Below are positions 1 to 7,419 of a stretch of DNA of 24,339 bases, piece by piece. A model generated the notes under the pieces. The model saw nothing but the letters and a program-made list of their open reading frames with translations, searched no databases and had not been told where the DNA came from. How positions within the stretch are numbered: the first letter of the stretch is position 1; every line of letters starts with the position of its first letter. The translations under genes and the position numbers were made by a program. Source of the DNA: a virus; IMG/VR virus record IMGVR_UViG_3300045961_000103, positions 1 to 24,339 of that record. The stretch is one strand, 5' to 3'.

Positions 1-407
1 ACGCGGGGAGCGGCGGCGGCGGCTGCTGCCGTGCGGCCCTTGGGCGCTGCGACGATCTTGTCCACGCGGGCGAACCCGTCCGGGGTCAGGTTCGTCGCGA
101 CCATGACCTTCTTGCCGACGAGGTCCGACTCTTCGAAGCCGGTGCCGACCTGTGCGCCGTCGGGGCCGACGAGCGCGAGCAGGTATTCGAACACCTTGCT
201 CTTGGGGCCGGTCGCGGTGCTGGACAGGGACGTGATCTCGATGTCGCGGTCGGGTGCCTCGACCAGCCACGTCCACTCAAGGAAGTCCTGCTCCTCGCCG
301 TTGGAGAAGGCGGTGATCAGGCGCTTGGGGGCGATCCCGATGAGCGTGGCCGGGTACGTACCGGCGGGGATGGCCGGTGCCCCGGCGCTGACGGTGATGA
401 GCGGCAT
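1..407 (-). CDS. Leftward small phage protein of unknown function, cut by the window edge
   Basis: This is the only leftward gene. It starts at ATG 407 and is open for 135 codons to the left edge, so its C-terminus is missing. A good ribosome site (AAGGAG, plus-strand 417-422) sits nine bases before the ATG. The protein begins MPLITVSAG, has a compact beta-rich middle, then a TGPKSK motif near residue 64, VGKKVMVA near residue 97, and an alanine-rich run at residues 124-131. The TGPKSK and VGKK pattern resembles small proteins common in actinophage replication/early regions, some thought to have an OB-like fold; I cannot assign a function. It is divergent from the packaging genes and has its own promoter (463-491), so it probably heads a separate early or regulatory transcription unit. 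The opposite strand is also open here, but its translation is serine/arginine-rich and unlikely to be real. Confidence 0.8.
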   Translation of the reverse strand, partial: MPLITVSAGAPAIPAGTYPATLIGIAPKRLITAFSNGEEQDFLEWTWLVEAPDRDIEITSLSSTATGPKSKVFEYLLALVGPDGAQVGTGFEESDLVGKKVMVATNLTPDGFARVDKIVAAPKGRTAAAAAAAPR

Positions 408-433
408 CTGCCGTGTCTCCTTCGTGCTGGGCG

Positions 434-479
434 TTACATTGGTTGACGCCTCTGCAACACCGACTTTACACCGGTTGAC
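434..479. repeat. Two 14-bp direct repeats, operator-like
   Basis: TTACATTGGTTGAC (434-447) and TTACACCGGTTGAC (466-479) differ at two positions and are spaced 32 bp start to start, close to three helical turns, so a protein could bind both on one face of the DNA. On the minus strand they read GTCAACC-rr-TGTAA. One covers the spacer/-10 of the leftward promoter and the other falls just past the likely start point. That placement is typical of repressor operators. No matching regulator gene is in the window. Confidence 0.55.
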
Positions 480-491
480 ATCGGGCGTCAA
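463..491 (-). promoter_or_regulatory. Leftward sigma-70-type promoter
   Basis: Read on the minus strand, TTGACG (491 to 486) is followed after 17 bases by TAAAGT (468 to 463). That is five of six matches at -35, four of six at -10, and ideal spacing. Transcription would begin near 456 and give a leader of about 50 bases before the ATG at 407. One copy of the GTCAACC-rr-TGTAA repeat lies between the two boxes and the other just downstream of the expected start, which suggests repression at this promoter. The promoter is inferred from sequence only. Confidence 0.55.
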
Positions 492-512
492 GCGATCAAG
501 TGACCAGCAAGT

Positions 513-544
513 GGACCGGGGATGACAGATGTCACCCCCGGTCC
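513..544. repeat. 32-bp inverted repeat (palindrome A) in the divergent region
   Basis: Arms GGACCGGGGATGACA (513-527) and TGTCACCCCCGGTCC (530-544) match at 14 of 15 positions around a two-base centre, GA. The centre is too small for a relaxed hairpin loop and there is no T-tract after it, so a protein-binding palindrome seems more likely than a terminator. It lies between two divergent genes, where no terminator is needed. A sister palindrome of the same size is 38 bp to the right, centre to centre. Confidence 0.7.
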
Positions 545-550
545 AGAGCA

Positions 551-582
551 GCAGGACCAGTATCATTTGATACCGGTCCTGC
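551..582. repeat. 32-bp inverted repeat (palindrome B) in the divergent region
   Basis: Arms GCAGGACCAGTATCA (551-565) and TGATACCGGTCCTGC (568-582) match at 14 of 15 positions around a two-base centre, TT. It has the same arm length, same centre size and the same outer GGACC/GGTCC blocks as palindrome A. It contains TATCAT (561-566), a fair -10 box, but I see no convincing -35 at the right distance. It may be an operator for rightward late transcription, or with palindrome A a binding site for a packaging protein. The function is inferred. Confidence 0.65.
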
Positions 583-603
583 ACGGCCCTTGCCCCCCTT
601 CGC

Positions 604-609
604 TACGAT
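604..609 (+). promoter_or_regulatory. TACGAT -10 box, probable leaderless promoter for the packaging operon
   Basis: TACGAT fits the TAnnnT -10 consensus and ends seven bases before the ATG at 617. This is the classic distance for an actinobacterial leaderless transcript that begins at its own start codon. There is no Shine-Dalgarno before that ATG at a usable distance, and no clear -35 at 16-18 bp. The ten bases TACGATGGGG recur at 17348-17357 in another intergenic gap. Confidence 0.45.
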
Positions 610-616
610 GGGGGGC

Positions 617-1141
617 ATGATCACGACACCAAACCCGGCACGACCGCGCTGCCCCGTCTGCGCATCCCCCCACAAGGCCCAGATCCACGCCCTGCTCGCG
701 TCGAAGATGCCGATGGCCGACATCCACGTCGAGACGCAGAAGTTGGGCCGTGGCATCAAGCGCGAGACGATTGGCAAGCACCTGCGCATCTGTCTCGGTG
801 GCGTGAAGCCCGAAGTCCTCGGTCAGGAGATCGTGGACGCGTCCAAGGCCGCGAAGACGCAGGCCGAGATGGACTTCGCCACCCTCGTCCAGAAGCGTGC
901 CACCGAGATGCTCGCAGCGGGCGAGTTGCGCGTGACCGCATCGCACGGGCTTCAGGCGCAGGCGCTGATCGACCGCCGCATGGAGAAGCAGGCAGACCGC
1001 GACCTCGCGATGAACATGGCGATGCTGCTGAGTGGCTCGATGGAGATGCCCCCCATGTCGGTCATCGAGGGGCGGGTGGTCGATGTGACGCCAGCGGCCC
1101 TTGGTGACGGACTCGCACCGGTCGAACTGGTCGAAGCCTGA
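617..1141 (+). CDS. Zinc-binding HTH protein, probable small terminase subunit
   Basis: A 174-residue protein ending in a TGATG overlap with the large terminase gene, which implies translational coupling. The N-terminus carries C12-x2-C15 and, about 40 residues later, H55-x3-C59, a likely CCHC zinc site flanking a helix-turn-helix-like stretch (residues 20-55). The middle (75-140) is charged and helical, and the C-terminus is acidic. Size, position directly before terL, and a DNA-binding N-terminus fit a small terminase that recognises the packaging site; small terminases are too variable to confirm by eye. I chose ATG 617 because a TACGAT box lies seven bases upstream, as in leaderless genes. 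ATG 608, three codons earlier, overlaps that box. An in-frame opening from 500 would cross both palindromes and looks non-coding. A transcription regulator is the main alternative. Confidence 0.7.
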   Translation: MITTPNPARPRCPVCASPHKAQIHALLASKMPMADIHVETQKLGRGIKRETIGKHLRICLGGVKPEVLGQEIVDASKAAKTQAEMDFATLVQKRATEMLAAGELRVTASHGLQAQALIDRRMEKQADRDLAMNMAMLLSGSMEMPPMSVIEGRVVDVTPAALGDGLAPVELVEA

Positions 1142-2838
1142 TGCCGTCCCTCGCGCAGACACGTGCGCGGAACGAGTCACGCGATCAGGATGCCAAGAAC
1201 CCCGGACCAGCACGCTCGCGCCGTGCGAGGGCGCGGCTCGCTGAAGCGGCTGTCGAGGCCGGTGTCGGGTCATTCGGCGCGTTCACGCAGACGTCGTTCG
1301 CGCAGGACATGCTCCGTGCGCGGTGGGACGTTGACTTCTTCTGCGTGCGGTTCCTCGGCTTCATGCCGCACCCCGGCCAGTCGAGGCTGTTCAAGGCGTA
1401 CATCACGCGTGACGAGTCACGCTGGATGTCGCGCTACCTGACCATCGCCACGGCGGCTGGGAACCGCGCAGGGAAGACGCTGGGGCTGGCCGTCGTCGTC
1501 GCGCACTCGACCATGTTCAAGATGGGCAAGCAGCCGCCCAACCCGCTGGACCGTCGTGACATCGAGCGGTGGATGCGGATGTCGTACGAGTGGTACCACT
1601 TCGGCATCCACAGCGAGGTTGCCGAACTCGTCTACTACGAGATCGTGAAGTTGTTCTCGGGCACGCATGAGGCCCAGAAGAACGGGTGCCCGCTCGCGGA
1701 CGCACTCGGCACGTCGGTTGCCGAGTGGGGCAAGAAGTACCGTGGCGAGTACCTGATGATCCAGATGCACCCCATGCTGGGCGGTGGTGTCATCCACTTC
1801 CGCACCACGGGCGAGCGGGCCATCGGGTCACTCGGCAAGGACATGGACGGTGAGTCGTACGACGAGTGCGCGTTCGACCCCAACTTCGACTTCATCATCG
1901 AGGAAGTCCTCCACCTGCGGCGGCTATCGACAGGCGGGCAGTTGTTCCTGATCGGCACGATGACCGAGGGCCTGACGGCGTTCGCTGACAAGTGGCAGGA
2001 GGGCAACCCGGACTCGCCAGACCGCAAGATCGACAGCGTGTCCCTGCGCATCAGCACACGCGAGAACGTCGGCTACGGGATCGACAAGCGGATGTTCGAC
2101 CGCCTGCTCGACTCGATGCCGCCGTACCTGATCCCGCAGAACATCGACGGGTTCGCCATCGAGTCACGCGAGGCGTTCTTCGGCTCACAGAGCATCGAGG
2201 CGATCTTCGACGACGCACTCCCCACGTACGCCCCGGCCAAGCCACGGCATTGGTACGTTCAGGGGGTTGACCCGGCGCTCACCTACGACTCCACGTGGAG
2301 CATCGTCCTTGATGTCACAGGAGGGCTGGAATGGCGTGGGGTGGCCGTGGAGCGGCTCACGGGCCGTCAGACTTCGCAGGTCGTCGCAGGACTGGCGCTT
2401 CACACGCACAACGCGTACAGCGACTCGTCCAAGGGCACCGGTTGCCGTACGGCGCTGGACGCCACGGGGTTCGGTGGGAAGATGTTCAGGGACCTCCTGC
2501 CGATCCCGGTGAAGATGGTCGAGTTCGGTGGCACGAAGGCGAAGAAACTGATGCTGCTGAACCAGTTGAAGAAGGCGATTGAGGAGAAGCGGCTGCACCT
2601 CCCGAAGAGCGGCAAGTGGCTTGGCGTGCGGCGGCAGTTGCTGGGGTACAAGTTGGACGACCGCAAGATCGAGCAGGATGCCGTCATGGCGCTGGCCGTC
2701 GCGGTCGATGCGGCACGCCGCAACCCCGGAGCGAGCGACAACGAAGTGCCGTTCGACTTCTTCTCTTCCGGCAGCGGCGGTGTACCATCCGCATTGGATG
2801 CAGACCTTCTGGCACGCCTGAAGGCCCAACAGAGGTGA
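1141..2838 (+). CDS. terL: Large terminase subunit (packaging ATPase and nuclease)
   Basis: This 565-residue protein is the motor that pumps DNA into the prohead and cuts the concatemer. The ATPase part has a Walker A motif AAGNRAGKT at residues 105-113, an acidic pair D241-E242 in the Walker B position (GESYDECAF), and a coupling-type IGTMTEG at 271-277. The RNase H-like nuclease part supplies three ordered acidic residues: D377 (QGVDP), D440 (ALDATGFG) and D513 (EQDAVMAL). Length and domain order are normal for the family. The first 40 residues are basic and probably disordered. The start ATG overlaps the stop of the preceding gene and no strong ribosome site is visible, so coupled translation is likely. 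Portal follows after three bases. The assignment is secure; the packaging type (cos or headful) cannot be told from this sequence alone. Confidence 0.93.
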   Translation: MPSLAQTRARNESRDQDAKNPGPARSRRARARLAEAAVEAGVGSFGAFTQTSFAQDMLRARWDVDFFCVRFLGFMPHPGQSRLFKAYITRDESRWMSRYLTIATAAGNRAGKTLGLAVVVAHSTMFKMGKQPPNPLDRRDIERWMRMSYEWYHFGIHSEVAELVYYEIVKLFSGTHEAQKNGCPLADALGTSVAEWGKKYRGEYLMIQMHPMLGGGVIHFRTTGERAIGSLGKDMDGESYDECAFDPNFDFIIEEVLHLRRLSTGGQLFLIGTMTEGLTAFADKWQEGNPDSPDRKIDSVSLRISTRENVGYGIDKRMFDRLLDSMPPYLIPQNIDGFAIESREAFFGSQSIEAIFDDALPTYAPAKPRHWYVQGVDPALTYDSTWSIVLDVTGGLEWRGVAVERLTGRQTSQVVAGLALHTHNAYSDSSKGTGCRTALDATGFGGKMFRDLLPIPVKMVEFGGTKAKKLMLLNQLKKAIEEKRLHLPKSGKWLGVRRQLLGYKLDDRKIEQDAVMALAVAVDAARRNPGASDNEVPFDFFSSGSGGVPSALDADLLARLKAQQR

Positions 2839-2841
2839 CGC

Positions 2842-4848
2842 GTGGCGGTTCCGGCGATCCTTGACCTGAACAAGGCCATCGAGTTCTCGCAGGCAGACTT
2901 CGCCGCTGGTCAGTACGACGAAGGCGAACTGGAGATCATGTCCGACCTCCAGTACCGCAGGATGCAGTACTGGTCCGACCAGCAAATCTTCGCGGCGGCA
3001 TGCGACCGCTGGGACTCGCTCTACTACCCGCCCGATGAGGCCGTCCTCGCAGAGAAGGGCGCGTCCCATTGGTGGTACCACCCCAGCGCAACGCTCCCCG
3101 GCAAGGCCCACGTCTCGATCAACACACCACCGATCTACGTGGACATCCCGGCTGCGCTTCAGGCTGTGGCGCCCATCGAGAACATGGTCCCCAACATGGA
3201 CACCGAGGAAGGACGCGCCCTCGCGAGCATGGGCGAGCGCCTGTACGCGGCGTGGCGTGAAGAGATCGGGTTCAACATGTGGGGCCATCGCGCCTGTGTC
3301 GTGAAGGGCCTGTACGGGCGAACCGCAGCCAAGGTCTTCTGGGATGCCGACTCCGGGTTCCCCAAGATCGAGGTCATCGACCAGCCGCGCAACCTGTGGC
3401 TGGGCTGGGGCCAGTCCGACTACCGCACGCTCGACTGGGCGGCGTACACGTACCTGATGACGCCAGAGGCGATCTTCTCCCAGTACGGGCTGGTCGCCAC
3501 GGAGCGGATCGGGCAGGACGGCCAGTCGTACCCGTACCTCGTCCCTGCCAACGCCTTCGGGACGTGGACGTCGGCGCGGCGCTCGATGTGGGCCGGTGGC
3601 TCCATCGAGGTGCTGGACTACTGGTACCGCCAGCCGCGCTCGACCAAGCCGCCGAAGATCAGCAAGTTGAAGCCCGTCACGCACGACACGTGGAACGCGA
3701 TCATCGTCGGCAACCGTGTCGCGCAGAACCTCAAGTTCACCGAGTACGACGGGATGATCCCCTACATCCCGCTGTTCAACTCGTTCATCCCCGGCGTGCC
3801 CAGCGGTCGTCCCGAACTGTTCGACATCGAGCAGTTGATCCGCGAGAAGGACGAGCGGATGACGCAGGTCAGCCAGTTGATGCACAACATCGTCAACGCC
3901 CAGTACTGGCAGTTGGTCGGCCCCGACTCACCCGATCAGGTCCCCGTCGGCCTGCGGCCCAAGGCCAATCAGGTCGTCGCTCCGGGTGCAGGGAACCGGA
4001 TCGAGGGCATCACCCCGTGGATGCCGTCGTTCCAAGCCGAGGAGAACATGAACCGCATCGACCGCGAGATGGTCGATGTGAGTGGTCTGAACGACCTCCT
4101 ACGTGGCATGGCACCAGCGTCGGTGATGTCATCGAGCAAGGCCATCAACGCACTCGTCGCCAACTACGAGACTCGCATCTCGATGAAGCGCGACATGTAC
4201 TACAAGTGGCGCAAGGACGTGTGGGCGCTCGCACGCAACGTGTGGGCCAGCAAGCAGCCCGAACTTGAGCCGGTGCTGATGGGTTCGGGCCGTCTCGACG
4301 TCATCTCCCCGTCCCTCACCCCGCGTGACGACATGGAGACGGCGCAGATCGCCCGCACGCTGGTGGACGGCAAGTTGTGGTCGGCCATCCGTGGCATGGA
4401 CCGCACGGGCGTGGACGACCCCGAGGCCGAGCAGAACATCATCCGCGCGGAGCAGACCGACGTGTCGCTCAACCCGGCATCGGTGCAGGTGATCGCATCG
4501 GTCGCCACCCAGTTGCAGGCGATGGGCATGCAGAACGCGGAGCAGGCTGTCGCGTCGATGGGCGGTCAGATGCAGCAGGGCGGCGAGATGCCCGACGAGG
4601 CTGCGATGATGGAGGACATGCGGGCGCAGATGGGCGCAGCCGAAGGTCAGGTCGGCAGCGGCGAGCAGCCGATGCCAGCCAACGAGGCGATGCCCGCGAA
4701 CGTCGAGGGCGCACCTCCCGGCGCAGGCCCCGCGATGGCACCCGACGCCCAGTTGACGGCGCAGACGATGGTCAAGGGCGGTGAGGCGTCGAACCGGCTG
4801 ATGTTCCAGACGCCGGTTGGCGGTCCTCCCCCAGCGCAAGAGGTCTAG
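2842..4848 (+). CDS. Portal protein
   Basis: A 668-residue protein right after terL, in the expected place for the dodecameric ring at the capsid vertex through which DNA passes. It begins at GTG 2842, with GAGG (2832-2835) six bases before it and overlapping the terL stop. The body is rich in Trp and Tyr, with paired blocks near residues 70-200, then a helical segment with REKDERMTQVSQLMHN (about 332-347) and DVSGLNDLLRGMAP (412-425). The latter resembles the stretch before the long wing/crown helices in other portals. The last 100 or so residues are Met/Gln/Ala/Pro-rich, low in complexity and probably disordered, as in many portals. The assignment rests on position, size and overall pattern rather than a catalytic motif. 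Confidence 0.85.
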   Translation: MAVPAILDLNKAIEFSQADFAAGQYDEGELEIMSDLQYRRMQYWSDQQIFAAACDRWDSLYYPPDEAVLAEKGASHWWYHPSATLPGKAHVSINTPPIYVDIPAALQAVAPIENMVPNMDTEEGRALASMGERLYAAWREEIGFNMWGHRACVVKGLYGRTAAKVFWDADSGFPKIEVIDQPRNLWLGWGQSDYRTLDWAAYTYLMTPEAIFSQYGLVATERIGQDGQSYPYLVPANAFGTWTSARRSMWAGGSIEVLDYWYRQPRSTKPPKISKLKPVTHDTWNAIIVGNRVAQNLKFTEYDGMIPYIPLFNSFIPGVPSGRPELFDIEQLIREKDERMTQVSQLMHNIVNAQYWQLVGPDSPDQVPVGLRPKANQVVAPGAGNRIEGITPWMPSFQAEENMNRIDREMVDVSGLNDLLRGMAPASVMSSSKAINALVANYETRISMKRDMYYKWRKDVWALARNVWASKQPELEPVLMGSGRLDVISPSLTPRDDMETAQIARTLVDGKLWSAIRGMDRTGVDDPEAEQNIIRAEQTDVSLNPASVQVIASVATQLQAMGMQNAEQAVASMGGQMQQGGEMPDEAAMMEDMRAQMGAAEGQVGSGEQPMPANEAMPANVEGAPPGAGPAMAPDAQLTAQTMVKGGEASNRLMFQTPVGGPPPAQEV

Positions 4849-4851
4849 CCG

Positions 4852-7419
4852 ATGGCGACACGCGCCCGCTTCGGACGGCTACCCCGTTCGGCCCCGTCGC
4901 TGACATCGACCATCGTCGCACTCGCGCAGGAGTACCAGCGCGTCCGTGAGTCGAACATCATCGACGCGTGGCGCAATGGCGGTGAGTTCGAGGGCAAGAA
5001 GGTCACCGACGAGATGCTGATGAAGTGGCTGAAGGAACGCCGCTCCGAGTTGTCTCCAGATGACCCCAAGTGGGACTACTACGACAACCAGATCACCCAG
5101 TACGAGTTCGCCATCGCCAACTCCAAGGAGGAGTTGGAGTACAAGCGCGGCAACCGCACCGACATGCAGATGGCCGCGTTCTACCACAAGTGGGCGGCGA
5201 AGTTGCCCAAGTCGTCCGAGGCGTACCGCGAGCGCGAGAAGTTGGCGGCGGGCTATGCAGACCGGGCTGCGTCTGGCCGCGCCTCGTCAGGCCGCGCGGC
5301 GTCCGACAGGGCGTACGGGGCGGCGCTCTCTTCGTCGTACCGGAAAGAGGCCACGTACGACGCGCAGTTGCTGTTCCTGACGCGCGAGGCGGTCAACAGG
5401 GGCATCCTGCGCGACAACGAGACGCTGGCGAACATCGACCCGAACACGGCTGACGGTCGCGAGATCAACCGGCTGTGGGACGAGATCGCCACGGCGCCAG
5501 AGTTCGCTGACGAGCGTGCGTACTACAGCAAGTGGATCAGGGAGAACGGCGACCCGTCGTTCAACGGGGACTTCTCGCAGGACGCCTTCAACGCACAGAC
5601 GCGCATCAAGAACGCTGCCGTCAACGACCGGATCGGCGCTGCCCGCAAGGCTGGGCGCGAGGAAGACGTGAACAACTTCGTGGACGAGAAGGCGTCCGTC
5701 CGTGGCACGAAGATCATCACGTCCGGGTTCGATGAGACGGAGTACTACGAGGACGCACGCAACGACTGGCTGCGCACTTTCGAGAACCCGAACGCCACGC
5801 CGCTAGAGGTTGACCGGGCGAACACGAAGTACGTCGGCCAACTGGAGGCGATCAGGGAGTCGCTCGACCGGAACCTGCGCCCCGGCGAGACTGACCCGCG
5901 CCTTGGCTGGATCAACAACGAGTTGCGCACGATGGCTGGCGACGAGGCCCCGCTGGAGCATTGGGGCGGCGCTGTCGGTCCCGGTGAGAACAGCGGCCTG
6001 ACCGCTGCGACAGAGACGGCCATCGGCGTCAAGCAGGTGCAGACCGACATCGAGAACCTGACGAAGCGCAACGCGAAGGGCGAGCCGGATTACGTCCTCG
6101 TCAAGACCTTCGGTGGCAAGCCTGTTGCCACGACGGAGCAGAACAACGCTGGCGCCACGTGGGGCGTCGTCAGGCGCGACGAGATGCCCGAAGAGGCCAT
6201 CTACGTGATGAAGAACGACTACGGCGACCCGCGTGCCGGGTCCGTGGCCGTCGCCGTCCTGCCGACGCCGATCTACATCACGTCCGACATCGTCAACACG
6301 AAGACCGGTGAGGCGAAGCCGAAGACTGGCGACACGCCAGCCGCGTACCAGTACACGATGCCAGACGGCAAGACCGGGTTCCGCTTCCAAGACAAGAGCG
6401 GGAGGTGGCTGTACACGATCAACAACCCGTTCGTGCAGACGAACGCCGACGGGTCGGAGATCGAGGTTCCGGTCACGCTCACCGGCAACAAGGCCACCGT
6501 GAGCGTCCCCGGCAACGGTGCCGTGGTCGCATCACCGAGTGGCGCCATCGCTCCGCGCTACTACCTCCCGAGCGCGAACGTGGCGATGACATCGACCGTG
6601 GCGAACTCCGGGTACTCGCTGTGGCTGATGGCGAGTGATCCGAAGGACCGCGCCGCCTACACGCAGAAGCCCGAGAACATCGTCTCCGTGCTGGCGCTGG
6701 AGGCTGGAGACGATCAGGTGCGCTTCGGGGCGATGCTGGCAGAGGCAGACCAGCGCCGCGCCGTCTACCTCGGCAACAGCACCGAGGAGCAGCAGCGGTT
6801 CCGCAGCAACGCGATCACCGGCACGCCGAACCCTGTCCCGCTGTCGAGCGCGATGGCGAGGGCCGGGATCGAGGAGCCGAGCAGCGAGGCGCAGACGATC
6901 AACCGCCTCATCGGTGGCAAGACCGTCGATGAGATCACGATGGAACTCCGTGAGTCGAACAGGCTCAACCGCAATCCTGCCGTGCCGAAGCCGGTCATGT
7001 TCGGTCCTCCCACGCCGGGTGCCGACTCCGACGTGATGGCGCGGAAGTACGGCATGGTCGCGCCGCCGCCGAAGCCGACGGCAGCGACTTCCGAGAAGCC
7101 GCAGACGTCGATTGGGACGGACTTCCCGAGCCAGATCGCGAACGGGCTTGGCAACTTCTTCGGCACGCTGTTCCAGCCCTCCGCGCCGAAGCCCGCGTCG
7201 ATGCTGGGCGGCACTCCGCCGGGTTCGATGGGGGCTGGGACGCCGCCGAAGCCGCAGGGCGCACCGCCGCCTGCCAAGGTGCCGAAGCCCACGCCTGCCC
7301 CTGCTCCTGCACCCGCGCCCAAGAAGCCAGACCTGAACCCGTACCAGAACATCTTCGCGCCGCCCAAGACTCCCGCCGCACCGTCACGTTCTGGAACCTC
7401 GCTCAGGCGGCAACTCTAG
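4852..7419 (+). CDS. Unassigned 855-residue protein of the head module, probable virion component
   Basis: I do not recognise this gene. It starts three bases after the portal stop, with GAGG (4840-4843) eight bases before ATG 4852, and ends flush against the next gene. The N-terminal 130 residues are charged and helical, rich in Glu, Lys and Tyr. An Ala/Ser/Gly/Arg low-complexity stretch follows at about 138-160. The middle (about 400-600) is beta-rich. From residue 734 the chain becomes proline-rich, with an alternating Pro-Ala linker near 813-830, and ends in a basic tail. There is no signal peptide or clear membrane span. Position between portal and the giant gene suggests a capsid-internal, ejection or minor head protein. 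Codon use matches its neighbours, so recent acquisition is not indicated. Confidence 0.85.
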   Translation: MATRARFGRLPRSAPSLTSTIVALAQEYQRVRESNIIDAWRNGGEFEGKKVTDEMLMKWLKERRSELSPDDPKWDYYDNQITQYEFAIANSKEELEYKRGNRTDMQMAAFYHKWAAKLPKSSEAYREREKLAAGYADRAASGRASSGRAASDRAYGAALSSSYRKEATYDAQLLFLTREAVNRGILRDNETLANIDPNTADGREINRLWDEIATAPEFADERAYYSKWIRENGDPSFNGDFSQDAFNAQTRIKNAAVNDRIGAARKAGREEDVNNFVDEKASVRGTKIITSGFDETEYYEDARNDWLRTFENPNATPLEVDRANTKYVGQLEAIRESLDRNLRPGETDPRLGWINNELRTMAGDEAPLEHWGGAVGPGENSGLTAATETAIGVKQVQTDIENLTKRNAKGEPDYVLVKTFGGKPVATTEQNNAGATWGVVRRDEMPEEAIYVMKNDYGDPRAGSVAVAVLPTPIYITSDIVNTKTGEAKPKTGDTPAAYQYTMPDGKTGFRFQDKSGRWLYTINNPFVQTNADGSEIEVPVTLTGNKATVSVPGNGAVVASPSGAIAPRYYLPSANVAMTSTVANSGYSLWLMASDPKDRAAYTQKPENIVSVLALEAGDDQVRFGAMLAEADQRRAVYLGNSTEEQQRFRSNAITGTPNPVPLSSAMARAGIEEPSSEAQTINRLIGGKTVDEITMELRESNRLNRNPAVPKPVMFGPPTPGADSDVMARKYGMVAPPPKPTAATSEKPQTSIGTDFPSQIANGLGNFFGTLFQPSAPKPASMLGGTPPGSMGAGTPPKPQGAPPPAKVPKPTPAPAPAPAPKKPDLNPYQNIFAPPKTPAAPSRSGTSLRRQL

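Noticed and set aside
31-525. Plus-strand frame opposite the leftward gene
   Set aside because: Serine/arginine-rich translation, crosses the promoter region, and the minus-strand gene has a good ribosome site and promoter.
513-582. Palindromes A and B as rho-independent terminators
   Set aside because: No T-tract follows, loops would be only two bases, and both lie between divergent starts.
2185-3885. Long open frame on the minus strand (566 codons) opposite terL and portal
   Set aside because: Rich in Arg, His, Val and Asp as expected from reading GC-biased codons backwards; it spans a terL/portal junction and has no motif or ribosome site.
3279-4268. 329-codon plus-strand frame overlapping portal
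   Set aside because: Arg/Gly/Pro/His-rich out-of-frame translation; portal codon bias is undisturbed there, unlike at 14153-14518.
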